Shown piece by piece: positions 9,201-13,982 of a stretch of DNA of 16,715 nt. Both the position numbers and the translations under genes were made by a program. Under the pieces are notes generated by a model, which was not told the origin of the DNA, did not search any database, and worked only from the letters and a program-made list of their open reading frames with translations. Position 1 is the first letter of the stretch; every line of letters starts with the position of its first letter. Source of the stretch: Nitrosomonas eutropha (lineage in GTDB: Bacteria > Pseudomonadota > Gammaproteobacteria > Burkholderiales > Nitrosomonadaceae); contig JACTML010000032.1 of NCBI GenBank assembly GCA_014584635.1, positions 1 to 16,715 on the forward strand, read 5' to 3'.

Positions 9201-9852
9201 CCCGGCCGTCACCGAATATCTGCACTTCAATGTGGCGCGCCTGATCGATGTATTTTTCCAGGAACAGACCAGCATTGCTGAAATTGCTTTGTGCCAGATT
9301 CCTGACAGATTCGTAGGCATCCAGCAGTTCCTGCTGGTCACGGCATAAACGCATGCCGATTCCACCTCCTCCTGCTGTACTTTTCAGCATAACCGGATAG
9401 CCGATCCGGTGAGCTTCCTGACAGGCTGTTTCGATATTGTCGAGTAATCCGGTACCTGGCAGCATGGGAACATCAAGCTGTCGGGCAAGCGTCCGGGCAG
9501 TGTGCTTCAGGCCAAAAGTGCGTATCTGCTCAGGTGAGGGGCCCAGAAAACAAATTCCCTGTGCCGTGCATTGCTCGGCAAACCAGGCGTTTTCACTTAA
9601 AAATCCGTATCCTGGATGGATTGCCTGGGCACCTGTCTGCCGTGCAGCTTCCAGTATTTTGTCAGGACACAGATAGCTTTCGCTGGCGAGCCCATCACCG
9701 ATACAGATACTTGCATCGGCGTCCAGCACATGACGTGATAACGCATCGGCCTTCGTAAAAACAGCCACACTTTCGATTTTCATTCGACGTAACGTGCGCA
9801 TAATGCGGCAAGCGATAGCGCCACGATTGGCAATCAGAATTTTTGTAAACAT
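6232..9852 (-). CDS. Full-length biotin-dependent urea/guanidine carboxylase, probably guanidine carboxylase
   Basis: This 1206-aa enzyme carboxylates its substrate using ATP and bicarbonate. I start it at Met (9850-9852), 12 codons inside the longest frame, because AGGAGAA lies just upstream. Domains in order: biotin carboxylase (about 1-450: KILIANRGAIACRI, ATP-grasp loop GGGG at 161-164, EVNTRLQVEH from Glu288); KipA/AHS2-like carboxyltransferase half (from GVQTTVQDYPGR at 455); KipI/AHS1-like half (from about 785); and biotin carrier with ESMKME, the biotinyl Lys being 1170. Length and order match urea carboxylases. Carboxylases in guanidine-I riboswitch operons with DUF1989 partners are known to prefer guanidine, giving carboxyguanidine. 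Its leader carries such a riboswitch, so I favour guanidine; substrate cannot be proved from sequence alone. No allophanate hydrolase is fused. Confidence 0.93.
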   Translation of the reverse strand: MFTKILIANRGAIACRIMRTLRRMKIESVAVFTKADALSRHVLDADASICIGDGLASESYLCPDKILEAARQTGAQAIHPGYGFLSENAWFAEQCTAQGICFLGPSPEQIRTFGLKHTARTLARQLDVPMLPGTGLLDNIETACQEAHRIGYPVMLKSTAGGGGIGMRLCRDQQELLDAYESVRNLAQSNFSNAGLFLEKYIDQARHIEVQIFGDGRGNVIALGERDCSMQRRNQKVIEETPAPGLSSSTRTALQETAVRLMKSVQYRSAGTVEYVYDAEADRFYFLEVNTRLQVEHGVTEMATGIDLVEWMVLLGADALPSLASFTIQPQGAAIQARVYAENPAKNFQPSSGLLSAVDFPATARIETWVDAGCEVSAFYDPMLAKIIVHAADRDQAIDHLIAALNQTTLYGIETNLDYLKQVLSGMVFRSGQVNTKYLAGFYYQPSSLDVLNAGVQTTVQDYPGRTGYWNVGVPPSGPMDSLAFRLANRLAGNPDEAAGLEITLSGPTLRFNCNALIAVCGAPIDIWLDDKSLEQWRSHFIPAGALLRFGKIQQSGSRAYFAVQGGIQVPDYLGSKSTFTLGQFGGHAGRALRAGDVLRILPARETATGTLPAECIPHYTHQWEIGVLYGPHGAPDFFTEDDIDTFFATDWKVHHNSSRTGVRLIGPKPQWARKDGGEAGLHPSNIHDNAYAVGTIDFTGDMPIILGPDGPSLGGFVCPAVIAQAELWKTGQLKPGDSVRFYPLTTEHALLLEQQQDKMIREPDIFTRAAADIPALPTGRGNPVLHRIPADNGQVQVVYRQSGDKYLLIEYGEPILDIALHFRAHALMTWLQQRIDQKDLPGILDITPGIRSLQIHYDSRLLARDRLLNRLIAAEQDLPAIDDMEIPSRIVHLPLSWDDAATRLAIEKYMQSVRSDAPWCPSNIEFIRRMNGLENIEAVKRIVFDASYLVMGLGDVYLGAPVATPVDPRHRLVTTKYNPARTWTPENAVGIGGAYLCIYGMEGPGGYQFVGRTVQMWNRYRQTRDFVAGKPWLLRFFDQIRFYPVSERELLELRQDFITGRFTLRTEETIFSLRTYQAFLQQHADSIRAFKSRQQQAFEAERERWQREGVQQSNDEDMLDYACAKNEISLPDGAHAVSSDVTGTVWRLLIETRQTVSTGDPVIIIESMKMEITLSAPVSGVVQQISCKQGDYVCSGQLLLIVQEE

Positions 9853-10086
9853 GAGTTCTCCTACTGCCGGTTCCGTATAGTTAAACAAAAACAGTTTTGA
9901 GATCAGTTCTCAGGAAAATGCATAATGGCCGGTTAAAAACCTTTGGCTGTCTGACGAACAGGTATGAAAAGAAGCAAGAGATGTGGAGCGGGACTGGAGG
10001 AAAAGGTAAAAAAGCAGGAAACACGCATAATCAATCTCCGGGAAATCAGGGAATCTGTTGCAATAATACATATGACATTACGCACG
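9853..10086 (-). other. Leader between the leftward riboswitch and the carboxylase start
   Basis: About 235 nt separate the aptamer from the carboxylase ATG on the minus strand. It ends with a good ribosome site. It contains T-rich runs (GCTTTTTTACC on the minus strand) that could belong to a terminator, but I could not find a strong stem before them. I also found no segment complementary to the aptamer like the one in the rightward arm. The expression platform is therefore unresolved. Short plus-strand ORFs here look spurious. Confidence 0.4.
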
Positions 10087-10328
10087 CTAATCTCCCGGGC
10101 TTTTGTCCCTCCGTGGAGCTTCAATGATGCTGAAGCCTCAGGCTCTCGGACCAGTCATTTTCTGTTAGGGAACCCCTGTAAAACTATCTGCGTTGCTATT
10201 TCTGCGTTAAAAATCGGCTCAAAATGCTCATTTATTACGTATAAATTCCGCTCTCTCGCCGATTTTTGCCTTGAACTGACTGCCTCGCTAACGTTTTGCA
10301 GAGGTTCCGCAGAAAACCGGAACCCTAG
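10087..10328 (-). ncRNA. Guanidine-I (ykkC) riboswitch, aptamer interrupted by a MITE-like insertion
   Basis: Read on the minus strand, the aptamer starts with CTAGGGTTCCGG (10328-10317). It resumes with CTGGTCCGAGAG (10153-10142), followed by a P2 hairpin GCTTCA/TGAAGC, and ends with CCACGGAGGGACAAAAG and CCCGGGAGA. These are the conserved blocks of guanidine-I riboswitches; the block GGGAYAAAAGCCCGGGAGA has C at the Y position. The first block and the rest are about 150 nt further apart than normal. Removing the 140-bp element at 10169-10308 leaves TTTTCTG (10316-10310) and CAGAAAA (10164-10158) as the two strands of an ordinary hairpin. It probably controls the carboxylase to its left. Confidence 0.9.
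10169..10308. mobile_element. 140-bp MITE-like element inside the leftward riboswitch
   Basis: Terminal inverted repeats are GGAACCCCTGTAAAAC (10169-10184) and GTTTTGCAGAGGTTCC (10293-10308): 16 bp with two mismatches, one of which becomes a G-U pair in RNA. A second perfect 10-bp inverted repeat AAAAATCGGC/GCCGATTTTT lies inside (10209-10218 and 10258-10267). It has no coding capacity, so any transposition would need a transposase in trans. I see no clear target-site duplication. The sequence resembles dispersed repeats I remember from Nitrosomonas-like genomes, but this was not checked. Confidence 0.75.
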
Positions 10329-10335
10329 CCTGAAG

Positions 10336-10394
10336 TAATTGCAACCAGCCGGCGGCGCAATGAATGGTAATACCTGCCTTGCTCGTTGCAATTA
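10336..10394. repeat. 10-bp inverted repeat upstream of the leftward riboswitch
   Basis: TAATTGCAAC (10336-10345) and GTTGCAATTA (10385-10394) are perfect inverted copies with a 39-bp gap. They lie just upstream of the leftward aptamer, where its promoter is expected. They could be an operator or simply a hairpin. I found no convincing -35/-10 pair on the minus strand; TATATT at 10401-10396 is the best -10 candidate. Confidence 0.4.
10379..10389 (-). repeat. Shared 11-mer GCAACGAGCAA, leftward copy
   Basis: GCAACGAGCAA on the minus strand, about 50 nt before the leftward aptamer. The identical word occurs on the plus strand at 10601-10611, about 30 nt before the rightward aptamer. Same orientation relative to both riboswitches suggests duplicated leaders or a shared site. 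Confidence 0.45.
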
Positions 10395-10527
10395 AAATAT
10401 AACTCAAGGGTAACGAATCTTTACCGGAATCACAATATTTCTTTTAATTTCCTGTAAAAATAGATAAATAGAGGGTATTTGTATCGAACCATCTAATCGT
10501 TTTTTACTGAAGCGCGTAATATTTTCC
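10395..10527. other. AT-rich spacer between the two leaders
   Basis: This AT-rich stretch separates the divergent transcription units and presumably contains upstream promoter elements for both. A leftward ORF of 71 codons (10404-10619, TTG start) crosses it but has no ribosome site or recognisable motif, so I do not call it. Confidence 0.4.
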
Positions 10528-10557
10528 TTGTGTTTCAAAAAAATCAATGTATATAAT
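10528..10557 (+). promoter_or_regulatory. Putative promoter of the rightward guanidine operon
   Basis: A perfect -10 TATAAT (10552-10557) follows TTGTGT (10528-10533) after an 18-bp spacer. Predicted start near 10564 leaves about 75 nt of leader before the riboswitch aptamer. The -35 is weak (TTG conserved only). Confidence 0.55.
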
Positions 10558-10600
10558 AAAACCATACTTTGGTTGTAGTAATTGCGTTCAGTAAGATCTC

Positions 10601-10611
10601 GCAACGAGCAA
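10601..10611 (+). repeat. Shared 11-mer GCAACGAGCAA, rightward copy
   Basis: Second copy of the word described at 10379-10389, here within the predicted transcribed leader ahead of the rightward aptamer. Confidence 0.45.
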
Positions 10612-10640
10612 ACTATCAAAAGTATCGCTGTTTTACGAAA

Positions 10641-10733
10641 CTAGGGTTCCGGCTATTCTAATGCAATAGCGCCTGGTCCGAGAGTTTCGGGCTCTGCTGC
10701 AAGAGCTCCACGGAGGGATAAAAGCCCGGGAGG
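10641..10733 (+). ncRNA. Guanidine-I (ykkC) riboswitch of the rightward operon
   Basis: Contains all conserved blocks in order: CTAGGGTTCCGG (10641-10652), a hairpin CTATT/AATAG, CTGGTCCGAGAG (10673-10684), a P2 hairpin GGGCTC/GAGCTC (10689-10694 and 10703-10708), and CACGGAGGGATAAAAG followed by CCCGGGAGG. The terminal GGGATAAAAGCCCGGG block is diagnostic of the guanidine-sensing class, which turns genes on when guanidine binds. Genes downstream (permease, deiminase pair, carboxylase-like protein) fit this class. Confidence 0.95.
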
Positions 10734-10769
10734 TTATGTTAAATACATGAACTTCCGGAGCCCGAAATG
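10685..10769 (+). promoter_or_regulatory. Probable riboswitch expression platform sequestering a ribosome site
   Basis: TTTCGGGCTC (10685-10694), part of aptamer helix P2, is perfectly complementary over 10 nt to GAGCCCGAAA (10758-10767). The latter overlaps a ribosome site (GGAG, 10757-10760) and the A of the ATG at 10767-10769. The two pairings exclude each other. Ligand-stabilised P2 would free the ribosome site, giving guanidine-on translation. This is inferred from complementarity only. Confidence 0.6.
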
Positions 10770-10964
10770 GAAAGTACAGCTCATCCGCATACCGCCATCT
10801 CAAACCTGTTCCTGTCAGCTGCTGATCGTTATCCGGCAGGCAATGTTGTTCTGTGTTGTATCAGTTATTCCGGTTTAACCATCTTCAGATTATGGGTTAT
10901 CGCACCCATTCATGCTTTCCCGGTAGTCAATCGTGCAGTTTTTGTTGACACATACCATCCCTGA
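10767..10964 (+). CDS. Possible small protein or leader ORF (65 aa) under riboswitch control
   Basis: ATG 10767 has a well-spaced GGAG (10757-10760) that falls within the predicted riboswitch switch helix. The ORF encodes 65 residues and stops 19 bp before the permease ATG. I do not recognise the protein. Its middle (VVLCCISYSGLTIF then RLWVIAP) is fairly hydrophobic and could be one membrane segment. It may be a true small protein, a translated leader coupling the riboswitch to permease translation, or a chance frame. The well-placed ribosome site supports translation; lack of recognisable family argues for caution. Confidence 0.3.
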   Translation: MESTAHPHTAISNLFLSAADRYPAGNVVLCCISYSGLTIFRLWVIAPIHAFPVVNRAVFVDTYHP

Positions 10965-10983
10965 TTTCCAAGAGAGAAACGAT

Positions 10984-12468
10984 ATGCCAACAATAAAAGA
11001 AAGCGACTTGTTCCCGGCAGTAAATAATGAACGAATTGATGAGGCTGAATCAGAACGTAAAAGTACCAATGAGGCAGGGCAGCTTTGTCGCAGCATGAGT
11101 GTCTGGAATTGCTGCACACTGGGATTCTCGGTGGTATCGCCGGTTGTGGGGTTGTATGCCATTTTTGGCGTTGAAAACCAGGTGACAGGGGGAGGATGGA
11201 TTGCTGCACTGATTTTATGTCTGTTCATGCAGCTGATGGTGGCCACTGTCTATGCTGAGCTTTCATCACAATTTCCCATTGCCGGTGGCGCTTACAAATG
11301 GTCTCGTCATTTAATCGGACCCAGAACCGGCCAGTATGCCGGAATCATTTATGTCAGCTCGGTCATTGCCATGCTGACTACCACCGCTTATACGGGAGGA
11401 ATGTGGCTTTCTGCAGTCATTGTGGGAGGAGATACGCAAGGTGCTTCAGCTGTTATCTGGGGAGGGGTATTTCTGCTGATTTGCACGCTGGTGAATATCG
11501 TCAGTCAGAGGGCTTACAAAATCATCAACCTGCTCGGTGTCAGTGCGGAAGTGCTGGGTTCGATATGTGTTGCACTGATTCTGTTTTTCTTCTTTCGCAT
11601 TTATCCGGTTTCCGAGCTGTTTGAGCATCTGGGAACCGGGCTTGCGCCCACCAATGTGACGGCTTTTCTGGCAGCACTGGCTATTGCAGGCTGGGCATTT
11701 ATCGGATTTGATTCCTGTTCTACTATTGCTGAAGAAGCACACAACCCTGAACGGGTTATCCCGCGTGCGATTTTTTTGTCACTGCTGGCAGTAGGCAGTG
11801 TCGTACTGTTCAATTCTTCCGCGCTGATGTTGTCAGTCAGCCATACTACACTGATCGAAGCCAGCGCCACTTCTGATCCCATTTCCCCGATTATTGCCGG
11901 AACAATCGGGACATGGGCCGCCAAGCCGTTTCTGGTGATTGTCATGACAGCCTTTCTTTCCTGCGGATCATCCGTGGTGAACTATGCCTCGCGTATTGTT
12001 TTTTCAATGGCGCGCGAGGGCAATCTTCCGTCCTTTTTTGCGCGTGTTACCAGAAAAACGCAGCTGCCGCGCAATGCAATTATTGGAACCGTGCTGATGG
12101 CTGGCCTTGGCCTGCTGTTCGGGCTGAATGATGGTGCCGTGGCAACAATTATCGCTTTTGGAACCGGAGGGCTGTACGCCATGTTTTCCATGACAACAGG
12201 TGTGGGTTTGTATGCGCGGCTTACGGGCCGGTGGAATCCGGCTCTGGGCGCACTGCGACTGGGAAGATGGGGATTGGTAATCAATATCGTGGCTTTCGTC
12301 TGGGCATTGTTTGAGCTGATCAATATCGGCTGGCCACGCGACTATATCGCTGCTCCGGGAGCAAGCTGGTGGCAGCTTTGGGCTGTGCCGCTCGTGCTTG
12401 GTGTCATACTGGTTCTGACAACGCTGCACGTGCAGATGGGGCATAGACGCGCAATAAAAAAGTTTTAA
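10984..12468 (+). CDS. APC-superfamily permease, probably imports guanidine or a related compound
   Basis: This 494-aa inner-membrane transporter belongs to the amino acid-polyamine-organocation superfamily. ATG 10984 is chosen over an upstream GTG (10933) because of the purine-rich AGAGAGAAA just before it. A hydrophilic N-terminus of about 35 residues is followed by about 12 membrane segments, starting with GFSVVSPVVGLYAIFGV and WIAALILCLFMQLMVATVYAEL and ending with LWAVPLVLGVILVLTTL. The early segment GFSVVSPVVG and the region after the second helix, SSQFPIAGGAYKWS, are typical of the family. It is the first large gene behind the guanidine-I riboswitch and precedes the deiminase pair by 67 bp, so guanidine uptake is the likely role. 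The family also carries amino acids, choline and GABA, so the substrate is inferred from context only. Confidence 0.85.
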   Translation: MPTIKESDLFPAVNNERIDEAESERKSTNEAGQLCRSMSVWNCCTLGFSVVSPVVGLYAIFGVENQVTGGGWIAALILCLFMQLMVATVYAELSSQFPIAGGAYKWSRHLIGPRTGQYAGIIYVSSVIAMLTTTAYTGGMWLSAVIVGGDTQGASAVIWGGVFLLICTLVNIVSQRAYKIINLLGVSAEVLGSICVALILFFFFRIYPVSELFEHLGTGLAPTNVTAFLAALAIAGWAFIGFDSCSTIAEEAHNPERVIPRAIFLSLLAVGSVVLFNSSALMLSVSHTTLIEASATSDPISPIIAGTIGTWAAKPFLVIVMTAFLSCGSSVVNYASRIVFSMAREGNLPSFFARVTRKTQLPRNAIIGTVLMAGLGLLFGLNDGAVATIIAFGTGGLYAMFSMTTGVGLYARLTGRWNPALGALRLGRWGLVINIVAFVWALFELINIGWPRDYIAAPGASWWQLWAVPLVLGVILVLTTLHVQMGHRRAIKKF

Positions 12469-12535
12469 ACATTACTGCTGCGGGCAATTTTCGCAAGCAG
12501 GCTCACAGTAACCCGCTGTAATAAGGAGGTAAGGT

Positions 12536-13264
12536 ATGAATCAGATTACTCAGTATCTTTGGGAAACACATATTCCCGGTGGCTGCCACTGGTCGGGTGT
12601 GGTACGCCGGGGAACAACGTTACGCTTGACTGATACGACAGGAGGCGCCAACGCCGCTGTGCTGTTTTACAACCTGGAAGAAAAGCTGGAGCGCTACAAC
12701 ATGGCCGATACGCTCAAGACGCAGCATACGTTCCATTTGACCAAAGGCCACGCCTGTCACTCTGATATGGGGCGGATTTTCTGCTGCATTACCGAAGATA
12801 CTGCCGGCTGGAACGATACCGTCTGCGGTCTGAGTGATGCTGGTCTGATACGCCAGAAATACGGTATGGGGCGCTATCAGGAGCTGCGTAACGATATGTA
12901 CCGCAGCGGGCTTGACGGCATGCTGATTGAGCTGGGGAAATGGGGGCTGGGCAGGCGTGATGTCGTCTCCAATATCAACTTTTTCAGCAAGGTAACCGCC
13001 GATTCCGCCGGGGAGCTGCAATTTCATGCGAGTCACAGCAAGGCAGGTGATCATGTGGATCTGGCTTTTGAAATGGATACACTGGTTGTCCTGTCTGCTG
13101 CCTCACATCCGCTTGATCCGGCAAAAACCTATCATCCTGGCGCAATCAGCCTGGCGGTGTTTCCGTCTCCCGCTACTGCAAAAGGTAGCTGCACCCACAT
13201 CGCGGAGAATGCGCGCGCGCTGGAGAATACCCGACGTCTTTATGCTTATGGAGGTGAAAAATGA
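12536..13264 (+). CDS. DUF1989 protein, larger subunit of the carboxyguanidine deiminase pair (urea-carboxylase-associated protein 2 type)
   Basis: This 242-aa protein has a near-perfect ribosome site (AAGGAGGT, 12523-12530). It is one half of the DUF1989 pair found beside guanidine carboxylases, now known as carboxyguanidine deiminase CgdAB, which turns carboxyguanidine into allophanate and ammonia. Family features include [15 protein letters not shown] near the N-terminus, [14 protein letters not shown], and SNINFFSKV. At Asp88 the motif reads [11 protein letters not shown], lacking the Cys and His that the neighbouring subunit has at the same place (DTCGRHD), so this subunit may be structural or supply other residues. 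It overlaps the next gene by 4 bp (ATGA), typical of translational coupling between subunits. I cannot say which subunit name (A or B) applies. Confidence 0.88.
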   Translation: MNQITQYLWETHIPGGCHWSGVVRRGTTLRLTDTTGGANAAVLFYNLEEKLERYNMADTLKTQHTFHLTKGHACHSDMGRIFCCITEDTAGWNDTVCGLSDAGLIRQKYGMGRYQELRNDMYRSGLDGMLIELGKWGLGRRDVVSNINFFSKVTADSAGELQFHASHSKAGDHVDLAFEMDTLVVLSAASHPLDPAKTYHPGAISLAVFPSPATAKGSCTHIAENARALENTRRLYAYGGEK

Positions 13265-13926
13265 GCACACACAATCTGGTTGAAAGTACACTGAATCCTG
13301 ATCTTGCAGTTGTCAACGAAGTCTGTGCCGCTGGAGAACCGTGGGTTAAAGAAATAAAAAAGGGACAGGTATTCCGTATCGTTGATCTTGAAGGGAATCA
13401 GGCAGTCGATACGCTTTTTTACAGTGCGCACGATGCAACAGAGCGTTACAGTGCGTCCGACACCATTTCCCGACAGCACAGCCTGTATCTGACGGCGGGC
13501 AGTAAGCTCTATTCCAATTTTGGCAATGTCATGCTGACTATCACTGCAGATACCTGCGGACGGCATGATACGGTAGGCGGAGCGTGTGCTGCTGAAAGCA
13601 ATACTACCCGCTACGCACTGGAGAAATATCCGATGCACAGTTGCCGGGATAACTTCCTGCATGCCTTGGCGCATGATCCGGTATGCGAACGGTTTGGTAT
13701 GAGCAAGCGCGATATTCCTGCCAATATCAATTTCTTCATGAATGTCCCGGTGACCGAAGCAGGTAACCTGGAGTTTGCTGATGGTGTTTCTGCACCTGGC
13801 AAATATGTGGAAATGCAGGCTGAAATGGATGTAGTGGTGCTGATTTCAAATTGTCCGCAACTGAATAATCCGTGTAATGCCTACAACCCTACCCCAATTC
13901 GTCTGCTTGTCTGGCCGCGTATGTAA
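13261..13926 (+). CDS. DUF1989 protein, smaller subunit of the carboxyguanidine deiminase pair (urea-carboxylase-associated protein 1 type)
   Basis: This 221-aa protein is the partner of the preceding gene, whose stop codon overlaps its ATG; GGAGGT (13250-13255) is the ribosome site. DUF1989 features are clear: [18 protein letters not shown], the [11 protein letters not shown] block, [16 protein letters not shown] with Asp97, Cys99, His102 and Asp103, [11 protein letters not shown], and [12 protein letters not shown]. The Cys/His-bearing motif suggests this subunit carries the key metal or catalytic residues, but that is inference. Together with the larger subunit it should deiminate carboxyguanidine to allophanate. 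The next gene follows after 56 bp. Confidence 0.88.
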   Translation: MSTHNLVESTLNPDLAVVNEVCAAGEPWVKEIKKGQVFRIVDLEGNQAVDTLFYSAHDATERYSASDTISRQHSLYLTAGSKLYSNFGNVMLTITADTCGRHDTVGGACAAESNTTRYALEKYPMHSCRDNFLHALAHDPVCERFGMSKRDIPANINFFMNVPVTEAGNLEFADGVSAPGKYVEMQAEMDVVVLISNCPQLNNPCNAYNPTPIRLLVWPRM

Positions 13927-13982
13927 CAGCGGCCAGATCCAACCCCATTCTGAACCAGACACCACCGAGTATGGAGAACAAA

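Noticed and set aside
6232..9852. Reading the large carboxylase as a urea amidolyase
   Set aside because: There is no amidase (allophanate hydrolase) domain; the order is biotin carboxylase, carboxyltransferase, biotin carrier only, and the riboswitch context favours guanidine.
9897..10338. Plus-strand ORFs of 76 and 124 codons in the carboxylase leader
   Set aside because: They run antisense through the leftward riboswitch; the 124-codon frame also crosses the MITE-like repeat. Their translations reflect RNA and repeat sequence and not protein conservation.
10385..10394. Sigma-54-like TTGC elements in the leftward promoter region
   Set aside because: No GG doublet occurs 12 bp upstream of the GC, so the required -24/-12 spacing is absent.
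10404..10619. Leftward 71-codon ORF in the spacer between the two riboswitches
   Set aside because: TTG start, no ribosome site, AT-rich intergenic composition, and it covers the rightward promoter on the opposite strand.
10945..10950. TTGACA just before the permease as an internal promoter
   Set aside because: No -10-like hexamer lies 16-18 bp downstream, and the start codon would be too close.
13971..13982. ATG 13971 as the start of the partial carboxylase
   Set aside because: No ribosome site at a usable distance; the GGAG at 13973-13976 lies between the two ATGs and fits 13983.
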